Below, in pieces: positions 26,207 through 32,714 of a stretch of DNA of 32,714 bases. A program made the position numbers and the translations under genes. The notes below the pieces were generated by a model. The model had not been told where the DNA came from. It did no database searches and was given only the letters and a program-made list of their open reading frames with translations. Where the stretch lies: NCBI GenBank assembly GCA_910578785.1, contig CAJTSJ010000028.1, positions 1 through 32,714 on the forward strand, given 5' to 3'. Numbering within the stretch: position 1 is the first letter of the stretch; each line of letters opens with the position of its first letter. This stretch comes from an uncultured Muribaculum sp. GTDB lineage: Bacteria > Bacteroidota > Bacteroidia > Bacteroidales > Muribaculaceae.

Positions 26207-27289
26207 ATGCACATACTAAGGAACTTTATATCGCTCTGCGCCATATGCGGAGCACTCGCCGTGTCGGCCCAGCCACAGGTCAAATGGCTCCAGAACGTCC
26301 ACGACTTCGGCGCATTTGACGAAGACATGGGTCCCGTGACCAGTACATTCCGCCTTGTCAACACAGGTACGGAGCCGTTGGTGATAGTCGCCGCGCGCGC
26401 CACATGCGGATGCACGGTGCCGAGCTACACCCACGACCCGATAGCTCCCGGCGACACCGCAAGCGTGGAGGTGACATATAATCCCGCCGGACGTCCCGGA
26501 AAATTCGACAAGCGCGTCAAGATCGAGACCAACACCCTTCCGGCTCAAAGCATCATAACCATAAAAGGCGTGGTCATAGGAGCCGCCCAGACCCTGCGCG
26601 CCCACTATCCCATAGAAGTCGGCAAGCTAAAGCTCCGCAACACCGCCATACCGTTCGGCGAAATATACAAAGGCCGTACCAAGACTGCTTTTCTCGATGC
26701 CTACAACCAGAGCGAAGACACTATCCGCCCCGTAATCGAAGGTCTGCCCGAATATATCGAGGTCAACATAGCGCCGAAAGCCGTACCGCCGGGCGAACAG
26801 CTGACACTCACCTTCTTCTACAACTCGGCCAGGAACGACGACTGGGGTCTTTCCACTGCCGAGGCCAGAATTTACCCCAACCGCGGCGCCGCCGAAAGCC
26901 AGGAATTGTCATTGATGGCCATCGTCAACGAAGACTTCAGCAAAATGTCGGAAAAGCATAAGGCCGACGCTCCGCGCATAGCCGTATCAGAATCGACCGT
27001 CGACCTCGGACGCATCGGGAAAGGCTCGAAGCACACAGCCGAGCTAAGCATCGACAACTACGGCAAGGACCCGCTGATAATCAGAAAAATATCATGCTCC
27101 GACCCGGAAATATCCTTCAAAGTCAACAAGGACAAAATCAAACACGGCTCAAAGGCCAGACTCACCATAAGCGTTGACACATCCAAGTCAAAAGACGGGT
27201 CGATAATCAACAGCAAGCTCATCATAATCACCAACGACCCGCAGCGCCCGCAGTCGGCCGTTAGAATCGTAGGCGAATTTATTAAATAA
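26207..27289 (+). CDS. DUF1573 multi-domain secreted protein
   Basis: 360 residues with a signal peptide ending near VSAQ. The first domain (about 25-130) is a close relative of the preceding short protein, sharing FRLVNTGTEPL, the ATCGCTVP cysteine motif and TYNPAGRPGKFDK. A middle domain (about 140-240) has no CGC motif and more degenerate strands. The last (about 260-360, VDLGRIGKGSKHTAELSIDN) is again Ig-like, with a single cysteine in KISCSD. It is probably periplasmic or surface-exposed, with an adhesive or scaffold role by analogy to ASH/MSP-like domains. It sits between its paralogue and meaB in one tight plus-strand run. Confidence 0.9.
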   Translation: MHILRNFISLCAICGALAVSAQPQVKWLQNVHDFGAFDEDMGPVTSTFRLVNTGTEPLVIVAARATCGCTVPSYTHDPIAPGDTASVEVTYNPAGRPGKFDKRVKIETNTLPAQSIITIKGVVIGAAQTLRAHYPIEVGKLKLRNTAIPFGEIYKGRTKTAFLDAYNQSEDTIRPVIEGLPEYIEVNIAPKAVPPGEQLTLTFFYNSARNDDWGLSTAEARIYPNRGAAESQELSLMAIVNEDFSKMSEKHKADAPRIAVSESTVDLGRIGKGSKHTAELSIDNYGKDPLIIRKISCSDPEISFKVNKDKIKHGSKARLTISVDTSKSKDGSIINSKLIIITNDPQRPQSAVRIVGEFIK

Positions 27290-27311
27290 CCATACATCTG
27301 AAGACATCTCC

Positions 27312-28415
27312 ATGGACCAGCACGAACATATCGAAAACGACGAGAAATACCACGGACTGACCGTAAACAGCGGGGTGAAGCAACAGCCCGTAGTGAACCC
27401 CTATCTCAAACCGCGCAAACGCAGACCGCTCCCCACTTCCGGCGAATTGGTCGAAGGCATCCTTAAAGGCGACATAACCACCCTGTCACGCGCCGTGACG
27501 CTGGTCGAAAGCTTGTCGGCCGACCACCAGACCATAGCACAGGAAGTAATCGAGAAGTGCCTCCCCTACTCCGGCAATTCGCGACGCATAGGCATCACGG
27601 GTGTGCCCGGTGCTGGAAAGTCTACCTCAATCGACGTGTTCGGACTCCATGTGCTCAAGGACGGAGGCAAGCTGGCCGTACTGGCCATCGACCCGTCGAG
27701 CGAGCGCACCAAAGGCTCGATACTCGGCGACAAAACCCGCATGGAGCGCCTCGCCGTCCACCCCTCGGCGTTCATACGCCCCAGCCCGTCGGCAGGAAGC
27801 CTCGGAGGAGTGGCCCGCAAGACCCGGGAGACAATCGTGCTCTGCGAGGCCGCCGGATACAACAACATTTTCGTCGAGACCGTAGGCGTAGGCCAGAGCG
27901 AGACCGCCGTCCACTCGATGGTCGACTTCTTCCTGCTCATACAGCTCGCCGGAACGGGCGACGAACTGCAGGGCATCAAACGAGGCATAATGGAGATGGC
28001 CGACGGCATAGTCATCAACAAGGCCGACGGCGACAACGTCGACCGCGCTCGGCTTGCCCAGGCTCAGTTCAGAAGCGCACTGCACCTGTTTCCGCCCACA
28101 CAGTCAGGATGGTTCCCCGAAGTGCTGTGCTACTCCGGCTACTACGGACTCGGAATCGAGGAGGTATGGGAGATGATTGACCGCTACTTCAAATTCGTGA
28201 AAGAAAACGGCTACTTCGACCGCAAGCGCCAGGAACAGGCGCGCTACTGGATGTTCGAGACCATCGACGAACAGCTCCGTCGCAACTTCTACACCAACCC
28301 GGAAGTAAAGCAGATGCTGTTTGAGAAGGAAGCCCGCGTGCTCAACAACCAGCAGTCGTCGTTCACCGCCGCGCGCGACGTGCTCGACTTCTACTTCAAC
28401 CGCGAAAACAAATAA
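27312..28415 (+). CDS. meaB: Methylmalonyl-CoA mutase-associated GTPase MeaB
   Basis: A G3E-family GTPase chaperone that gates cobalamin loading and protects methylmalonyl-CoA mutase. The 367-residue protein has the P-loop GVPGAGKS (97-104), the AIDPSSERTKGSILGDKTRM block typical of MeaB/ArgK, the ETVGVGQSE switch segment and the NKAD base-recognition motif (236-239). The N-terminal about 45 residues are a charged extension, and the C-terminal helix serves dimerisation. The mutase subunits, often next to meaB, are not in the window. The presence of the GTPase implies the succinate/propionate pathway elsewhere. It lies 22 nt after the DUF1573 gene and 38 nt before GH89, so expression is probably shared. 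Confidence 0.95.
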   Translation: MDQHEHIENDEKYHGLTVNSGVKQQPVVNPYLKPRKRRPLPTSGELVEGILKGDITTLSRAVTLVESLSADHQTIAQEVIEKCLPYSGNSRRIGITGVPGAGKSTSIDVFGLHVLKDGGKLAVLAIDPSSERTKGSILGDKTRMERLAVHPSAFIRPSPSAGSLGGVARKTRETIVLCEAAGYNNIFVETVGVGQSETAVHSMVDFFLLIQLAGTGDELQGIKRGIMEMADGIVINKADGDNVDRARLAQAQFRSALHLFPPTQSGWFPEVLCYSGYYGLGIEEVWEMIDRYFKFVKENGYFDRKRQEQARYWMFETIDEQLRRNFYTNPEVKQMLFEKEARVLNNQQSSFTAARDVLDFYFNRENK

Positions 28416-28453
28416 ACCCTAACCTTTATAACCCAATTATTTATCACACCACA

Positions 28454-30628
28454 ATGAGATTACGCAGACTATTGCTGTTGATAGCAATAATGACCTCGGT
28501 ATGCGCCATGGCGACAAACCCCATCACTGGTATGCTCGAACGAATCGACAAAGGAGCATCAAAAAAGTTCCGGATAGAACTCAAGAAAGGTCCGGATGAC
28601 TTTTTCGAACTCGATCAGAAAGACAACAAGGTCGTGGTGAGAGGCAACAACTACGTCAGCATCGCCACCGGCATCAACTGGTATCTGAAGCACTACGCCG
28701 GCATACACCTTTCGTGGAACGGAATGCAGGCATCGTTGCCCGAACAGCTACCGCGAGTCGGCAAGCCCGAACGCCGTGAGACCGGTCTCGGACTCCGCTA
28801 CGACTTCAACTACTGCACATTCTCATACACAATGGCATTCTGGGACTGGGAGCGCTGGGAACGCGAAATCGACTGGATGGCCTTGCACGGAATCAACCTG
28901 CCACTCGCCGTCGTAGGCCAGGAGTGCGTATGGCGCAACGTGCTCGACCGGCTCGGCTACAGCAAGGACGAAATCAACGACTTCATAGCCGGTCCGGCCT
29001 TTCTCGCATGGTGGGCCATGAACAACCTCGAAGGCTGGGGAGGACCCAACCCCGACTCCTGGTACACACAGCAGGAAGCCCTCCAGAAGAAGATACTCAA
29101 ACGCATGGACGAGTACGGCATCATGCCCGTATTCCCCGGCTACTCCGGAATGGTACCCCACAACGCCGACGAGAAGCTGGGACTGAACGTCACCAAGTCC
29201 GACCTCTGGAACGGATTTGTGCGCCCGGCATTCATCAACCCCACCGACCCGCGCTACAACGAGATAGCCGACCTTTACTACAGCGAGCTTGAGAAGCTCT
29301 ACGGCAAGGCTATGTTCTACTCCATGGACCCCCTGCACGAAGCAGGCAAGGAGAACAGCGTCGACTTCGACGCCGCCGGAAAGGCGGTCATGGAGGCCAT
29401 GAAGCGGGCCAACGACAAGGCTGTATGGGTCGTACAGGCATGGGGCAAGAATCCGCGCCCCGAGATGATACGCAACCTGAATGCTGGCGACCTGCTCATC
29501 CTTGACCTGTTCAGCGAATGCAAGCCTATGTGGGGCATCGACTCGCCCGGAAAGCGCGACAACGGGTTCGAACAGCACGACTGGCTGATGTGCATGCTCG
29601 AAAACTTCGGCGCCAACGTCGGCCTGCACGGACGTATGGACTTCCTCATCCACAACTTCTATGAAGCGCAGACCAACCCCATGGCGAAGAACCTCAAAGG
29701 CATCGGACTGACCATGGAAGGCTCTGAAAACAACCCCGTCATGTTCGAGCTGATGTGCGAACTGCCCTGGCGCAAAGAGAAGTTCACCAAAGAGGACTGG
29801 CTGAAGGAATACGCCCTGGCACGCTACGGCGTAAAGGACGAAAAGATTGAAGAGGCGTGGATGATTCTCGCCAACAGCATATACAACGCCCCGCTCGGCA
29901 ACATCCAGCAGGGTCCGCACGAATCCATATTCTGCGGACGCCCCTCGCTCAACAACTTCCAGGCATCGAGCTGGTCGAAAATGAAGAACTACTACGACCC
30001 CACCGAGACAGCCCGCGCCGCCAGGCTGATGCTCGAAGTGGCCGACAAATACCGCGGCAACAATAACTTCGAATATGACCTCGTCGACATCGTGCGCCAG
30101 TCGCTGTCCGACGAAGGACGCATCACCTACAACAAGGCCGTGGCAAGCTTCAAAAGCTTCGACAAGAACAGCTTCAGGCACCACTCCTCACGATTCCTCG
30201 ACATACTCCTCAACCAGGACCGACTGCTGGCAACAAGAAGCGAATTCCGTGTAGGACGCTGGATAGAGCAGGCACGCAATCTCGGCAACACCCCGCAGGA
30301 GAAAGACCTCTACGAATGGAACGCACGAGTACAGATAACCACCTGGGGCAACCGTCCCTGCGCCAACGAAGGCGGACTGCGCGACTACGCCCACAAAGAA
30401 TGGAACGGCATACTGAAAGACTTCTACTACCCCCGCTGGGACGCCTACTGGAAGACCCTCGACGACCAGCTCGACGGCAAGCCGGAAGTCACGCTCGATT
30501 ACTACGCCATGGAAGAGCCGTGGACCCTTGACAAAAAGCATTATGAGTCAAAGGCCGAAGGCGACTGCGTGACAGTAGCCAAGGAAGTATTTGACAAAGT
30601 GTTCGGCGATGGAAGCTGTTGCCGGTAA
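28454..30628 (+). CDS. Alpha-N-acetylglucosaminidase (GH89, NAGLU family)
   Basis: Removes terminal alpha-linked GlcNAc, e.g. from heparan sulfate fragments or alpha-GlcNAc-capped mucin glycans. 724 residues: signal peptide (cleavage likely after CAMA), NAGLU N-domain to about 100, a (beta/alpha)8 barrel about 105-440, and an all-helical C-domain. The two catalytic glutamates of GH89 correspond here to Glu296 (MDPLHEAGKE) and Glu422 (LTMEGSENNPVMFELM, matching the EG..(Q/N)NxVxYxLM pattern of human NAGLU). The enzyme should be periplasmic or secreted. Its last 20 nt overlap the start of a membrane acetyltransferase gene related to HGSNAT, the enzyme acting just before NAGLU in humans. Confidence 0.95.
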   Translation: MRLRRLLLLIAIMTSVCAMATNPITGMLERIDKGASKKFRIELKKGPDDFFELDQKDNKVVVRGNNYVSIATGINWYLKHYAGIHLSWNGMQASLPEQLPRVGKPERRETGLGLRYDFNYCTFSYTMAFWDWERWEREIDWMALHGINLPLAVVGQECVWRNVLDRLGYSKDEINDFIAGPAFLAWWAMNNLEGWGGPNPDSWYTQQEALQKKILKRMDEYGIMPVFPGYSGMVPHNADEKLGLNVTKSDLWNGFVRPAFINPTDPRYNEIADLYYSELEKLYGKAMFYSMDPLHEAGKENSVDFDAAGKAVMEAMKRANDKAVWVVQAWGKNPRPEMIRNLNAGDLLILDLFSECKPMWGIDSPGKRDNGFEQHDWLMCMLENFGANVGLHGRMDFLIHNFYEAQTNPMAKNLKGIGLTMEGSENNPVMFELMCELPWRKEKFTKEDWLKEYALARYGVKDEKIEEAWMILANSIYNAPLGNIQQGPHESIFCGRPSLNNFQASSWSKMKNYYDPTETARAARLMLEVADKYRGNNNFEYDLVDIVRQSLSDEGRITYNKAVASFKSFDKNSFRHHSSRFLDILLNQDRLLATRSEFRVGRWIEQARNLGNTPQEKDLYEWNARVQITTWGNRPCANEGGLRDYAHKEWNGILKDFYYPRWDAYWKTLDDQLDGKPEVTLDYYAMEEPWTLDKKHYESKAEGDCVTVAKEVFDKVFGDGSCCR

Positions 30629-31691
30629 GAGACTACTCTCGCTCGACATCCTGCGCGGTATCACCGTGGTCGGAATGATCATTGTCAACAATGCCGGGGG
30701 CAGACAGTCATACGACTATCTGCGCCACTCGGCCTGGAACGGGCTGACGCCGTGCGACCTCGTATTCCCGTTCTTCCTGTTCATAATGGGAGTGTCCACC
30801 TACATCGCCCTGCGCAAATTCAGCTTCAGGCCGTCGCCGGCCGTAGTCCGCAAAGTATTGCGCCGGACAGTGCTGATACTGCTCATCGGATGGTTGCTCC
30901 ACTGGTTTGACCACGCAGTCGACGGCGAGTTCTTCGTGTTCGGCAGTCTGCGACTGACCGGAGTACTCCCCCGGATAGCCCTCTGCTACTGCATCGTCTC
31001 GTTCATGGCCCTTTATCTGAACCGCACCGCGCTCGTCTGGTCAGCCGTCATATTGCTGGCCCTGTACACGCTTCTGCTGTGCATGTTCAACGGCTACGAA
31101 CCCGACTCCACCAACTTCCTCAACATCGTCGACAAGGCCGTTCTCGGCACTCAGCACCTCTACCGCAAAGGCCCCGTCGACCCGGAAGGACTGGCAAGCA
31201 CCGTATCCTCGATAGCCCACACGCTCATAGGATTCTGCTTCGGGAGCATCGTCTTCGGCAAGGACACGCTCGACCGCAAGACAGTGCGTATCTTCGTCTG
31301 CGGATTCATGCTGATGGCCTCCGGCTACCTGCTCACCGAATGGCTCCCCCTCAACAAGCGCATCTGGTCGCCCACGTTCGTGCTCGTGACGTGCGGACTG
31401 GCATCCCTGCTACTGGCGACCCTGATGTACTTCATCGACATGCTCGGCAAAAAACGCTGGTGTCGATTCTTCGACGTGTTCGGAGTGAACCCCCTGTTCC
31501 TCTACGTCATGAGCGAGGCGGTCGCCACCATCGCAAGCGCCACCGGCTCCAAAAAGGCTATTTACGAAGCAATCCACACCCTCGTCCCCGACCCCTACCT
31601 GGCATCGGCCGTCTACTCGACAGCGTTCGCATTGCTGATGGGGTTATTCGGATACATCCTCTACCGTCGCCGCATCTACATCAAGATTTAG
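30609..31691 (+). CDS. HGSNAT-like transmembrane N-acetyltransferase (DUF5009)
   Basis: A 360-residue multi-pass membrane protein related to human heparan-alpha-glucosaminide N-acetyltransferase and bacterial NagX/DUF5009 proteins. The opening RLLSLDILRGITVVGMIIVN and the following RHSAWNGLTPCDLVFPFFLF match the human [20 protein letters not shown] closely. His40 aligns with the histidine reported as catalytic in HGSNAT. LTGVLPRIALCY corresponds to the human IPGVLQRLGVTY. About ten hydrophobic segments follow. HGSNAT carries acetyl from cytosolic acetyl-CoA across the membrane to the amino group of a terminal glucosamine. The ATG at 30609 lies inside the GH89 gene (20-nt overlap). A TTG at 30591 is an alternative start. 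Confidence 0.9.
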   Translation: MEAVAGKRLLSLDILRGITVVGMIIVNNAGGRQSYDYLRHSAWNGLTPCDLVFPFFLFIMGVSTYIALRKFSFRPSPAVVRKVLRRTVLILLIGWLLHWFDHAVDGEFFVFGSLRLTGVLPRIALCYCIVSFMALYLNRTALVWSAVILLALYTLLLCMFNGYEPDSTNFLNIVDKAVLGTQHLYRKGPVDPEGLASTVSSIAHTLIGFCFGSIVFGKDTLDRKTVRIFVCGFMLMASGYLLTEWLPLNKRIWSPTFVLVTCGLASLLLATLMYFIDMLGKKRWCRFFDVFGVNPLFLYVMSEAVATIASATGSKKAIYEAIHTLVPDPYLASAVYSTAFALLMGLFGYILYRRRIYIKI

Positions 31692-31772
31692 CGACGCAAG
31701 CGTTACAAACGTCACACGGCATTACACAGATTTTGGAATGTAACAGCAGTAGAAATATATATCGGCGGTAGT

Positions 31773-31791
31773 GACGCACGAGCCGTGCATC
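31773..31791. repeat. Imperfect dyad with GCACG/CGTGC stem
   Basis: GACGCACG (31773-31780) and CGTGCATC (31784-31791) pair at 7 of 8 positions around a 3-nt loop. The word resembles short intergenic dyads dispersed in many bacterial genomes, but only one copy is in the window, so calling it REP-like is inference. Confidence 0.4.
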
Positions 31792-31809
31792 CGCTTTAGA
31801 ACCAATGCA

Positions 31810-32078
31810 TCAAGTCGGACGTCCGACTGTAGTTAACAGTGGATATGACGGGGGCAGGGATATGGCGCATATTTGCCCGCAACTATAGACATAAGCGGTG
31901 TCTTTGTCAGTGACGGAGACTTGTTTCTCTAATTTGTATTCGCATCCCATGCCAAGCAACATATTGCCAAATTCATCCATAAGCACATCCCGTCCATTTT
32001 CGATGCAGTGCGTAGAACACGTTGTCGCTCAACGGATTGCAGATCTTCGGGTACAAGAGCCCGAAAATGCTCCGTCAT
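31810..32078 (-). pseudogene. Frameshifted small gene, family unknown
   Basis: On the minus strand an ATG at 32078 opens a frame reading MTEHFRALVPEDLQSVERQR and on to RTASK at residue 27. After this the same frame turns into unlikely protein (MDGMCLWMNLAICC) and stops after 49 residues. The -1 frame from the AAAA run (31997-32000) gives protein-like sequence, NGRDVLMDEFGNMLLGMG to a stop at 31810. Joined, they make 89 residues, and one extra A in the run would restore a single frame. An exact TAnnTTTG box lies 54 nt upstream. The simplest reading is a recent one-base deletion, or less likely a sequencing error or programmed slip. The C-terminal end runs into the 16-nt palindrome, hinting that the 3' end is also altered. 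No family is recognised. Confidence 0.5.
31813..31828. repeat. 16-nt perfect palindrome AGTCGGACGTCCGACT
   Basis: The 16 bases are their own reverse complement. Read on the minus strand they encode the final residues (VGRPT region) just before the stop codon at 31810-31812 of the broken small gene. They may be part of an inserted repeat or a hairpin limiting transcription into the acetyltransferase gene's 3' region. Confidence 0.6.
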
Positions 32079-32131
32079 ACCTTCTATAATTCGCTAATTT
32101 AGACCTTCTCAGGCCTGTGTTTTTGTACCCG

Positions 32132-32139
32132 CAAAGATA
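32132..32139 (-). promoter_or_regulatory. -7 box of the frameshifted small gene
   Basis: TATCTTTG on the minus strand (complement of CAAAGATA) matches TAnnTTTG exactly. A weak -33 (TTAGG) lies about 20 nt upstream. CGGGTACAA at 32048-32056 and its inverted copy TTGTACCCG at 32123-32131 flank the leader. Confidence 0.5.
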
Positions 32140-32168
32140 GCGATTTTCAGGGATATATCCTAATTTAA

Positions 32169-32200
32169 TTTGGTCATCTCAAAGAATATTCACAACTTTG
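32169..32200 (+). promoter_or_regulatory. Promoter of the partial ATPase gene
   Basis: TTTG at 32169-32172, a 20-nt gap, then CAACTTTG at 32193-32200 (one base off TAnnTTTG). The predicted start, around 32206, falls inside the inverted repeat 32203-32225. Confidence 0.5.
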
Positions 32201-32202
32201 TC

Positions 32203-32225
32203 ACCGTGGTAATAATTACTACGGT
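32203..32225 (+). promoter_or_regulatory. 23-nt inverted repeat, operator-like
   Basis: ACCGTGGTAAT, one central A, ATTACTACGGT: two 11-nt arms matching at 10 of 11 positions. It covers the predicted transcription start and ends 8 nt before the ATPase ATG. It could be a repressor site or a hairpin hiding the translation start. The direct repeat GGTAATAA (32208-32215 and 32223-32230) overlaps it. Confidence 0.6.
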
Positions 32226-32233
32226 AATAAAAT

Positions 32234-32714
32234 ATGAAGTTCTATAATCGCACTAAGGAAATAGAGGAATTAAAGCGGATACAAGGGCGAGCCTTTGAAT
32301 CCCGGTCGAGAATGACAGTGATAACAGGTCGGCGTCGTATCGGCAAGACATCTCTTGCTCTGCGCGCCACGCAGGGAGAGTATCCTACGGTTTATCTTTT
32401 TGTCAGTCGTAAAAACGAGGCTGCGTTGTGCGAAGAGTTCGCCGGTCTTATCTCAAACGCTCTCGACTGCTATGTACCATCGGAGATAAAGACTTTCAAG
32501 TCACTGTTCCAGATATTGATGGAACTTGCGAAGACCCGCAAGTTTAATCTGATTATAGATGAGTTTCAGGAATTCTTCAATGTCAATCCCTCGGTATTCA
32601 GCGACATGCAGAATATCTGGGATACTTACCGCAACGATACGCATGTGAATCTTCTGCTTATGGGTTCGGTATATTCGATGATGCACAAGATTTTTGAAAG
32701 TTACCATGAGCCGT
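32234..32714 (+). CDS. Archaeal-type AAA ATPase, 5' part only
   Basis: The first 160 codons of a gene cut by the window edge. The frame starts MKFYNRTKEIEELKRIQ, the opening typical of PF01637 'archaeal ATPase' proteins. The Walker A is GRRRIGKTS (residues 32-40) and the Walker B is FNLIIDEFQEF with Asp109/Glu110. LLLMGSVYSMM near the edge resembles the sensor-1 strand (usually LxGSSxSMM). Full-length members run about 370-480 residues with a C-terminal DUF234 nuclease-like domain, which here would lie outside. Codon use is richer in T/A-ending codons (CTT, CGT, GGT) than in the GH89/HGSNAT genes before it, suggesting separate origin. Its function is unknown. Members occur as scattered multicopy genes in archaea and bacteria. 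Confidence 0.88.
   Translation, partial: MKFYNRTKEIEELKRIQGRAFESRSRMTVITGRRRIGKTSLALRATQGEYPTVYLFVSRKNEAALCEEFAGLISNALDCYVPSEIKTFKSLFQILMELAKTRKFNLIIDEFQEFFNVNPSVFSDMQNIWDTYRNDTHVNLLLMGSVYSMMHKIFESYHEP

Larger units (their letters stand above)
31692..32233. other. 542-nt spacer with broken gene, dyads and divergent promoters
   Basis: The segment between the acetyltransferase and the ATPase has, in order, about 80 nt without features, a dyad at 31773-31791, a 16-nt perfect palindrome at 31813-31828, a frameshifted minus-strand gene at 31810-32078, its promoter at 32132-32139, and the ATPase promoter and inverted repeat at 32169-32225. It is visibly richer in A/T than the preceding genes. Confidence 0.6.

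Noticed and set aside
28823..30184. A 453-codon open frame on the minus strand, antisense to the GH89 gene
   Set aside because: Composition is Val/His/Gly-rich without recognisable motifs, and it is fully covered by the well-supported glycosidase.
31997..32000. Programmed -1 frameshifting in the small broken gene
   Set aside because: The run is only four A's and does not make a classical X-XXY-YYZ slippery heptamer, and no strong downstream structure was seen. A one-base deletion is simpler.
31898..32089. A 63-codon plus-strand frame in the right-hand spacer
   Set aside because: The opposite strand gives a more protein-like reading across the same bases (the frameshifted gene) with a matching promoter.

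Overview
The window looks like a chromosomal segment of a Bacteroidales bacterium, most likely from the Muribaculaceae (S24-7) group. This is inferred from the protein families (DUF1573, DUF3298 and TIGR02757 proteins, Bacteroidota-type TPR/OmpA lipoprotein, GH89, MeaB), from moderately GC-rich genes separated by A/T-rich spacers, and from promoter boxes of the Bacteroidota type (TTTG, about 19-20 nt, TAnnTTTG) ahead of many genes. No tRNA, rRNA, CRISPR array or complete insertion sequence was seen.

Layout. 254-1936 (-): TPR/OmpA-like lipoprotein with a clear terminator. 2213-4956 (+): speA-truA pair. truA overlaps by 49 bp a convergent lipoprotein gene (4908-5762, -). 6140-7679 (+): acpP-fabF, ended by a near-perfect two-way terminator. 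7784-10086 (-): glycosyltransferase, GYF/CD225 membrane protein, DUF4286 protein and ruvC, the last three joined by 4-nt stop/start overlaps. 10229-12250 (+): DsbD-type reductant transporter. 12406-14061 (+): long-chain acyl-CoA ligase. Both of these have a hairpin in the leader. 14161-19958 (-): a complete tripartite RND efflux operon (adaptor, pump, outer-membrane factor) with a textbook Bacteroidota promoter at 20066-20096. 20385-23627 (+): pheT and a YebC-family gene. 23724-25717 (+): MscS-type channel translationally coupled to a TIGR02757 gene. 25790-31691 (+): two DUF1573 proteins, MeaB GTPase, alpha-N-acetylglucosaminidase (GH89) and a membrane N-acetyltransferase related to human HGSNAT. 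31692-32233: a 542-nt spacer. 32234-end (+): the start of an archaeal-type AAA ATPase gene cut by the window edge.

Most of the window is core housekeeping and envelope biology. Two places stand out. First, the GH89 glycosidase and the HGSNAT-like acetyltransferase overlap by 20 nt. They match the two consecutive human lysosomal steps of heparan sulfate breakdown (HGSNAT then NAGLU), and the key residues of both can be seen. This suggests a bacterial unit that acetylates terminal glucosamine across the membrane and then removes it. Second, the right end differs in character from the rest. It holds a frameshifted small gene (31810-32078, -) with its own promoter, two dyad repeats (one forming the broken gene's stop codon), and a 23-nt near-perfect inverted repeat placed at the predicted transcription start of the partial ATPase gene. 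This end looks like an accessory or acquired segment.
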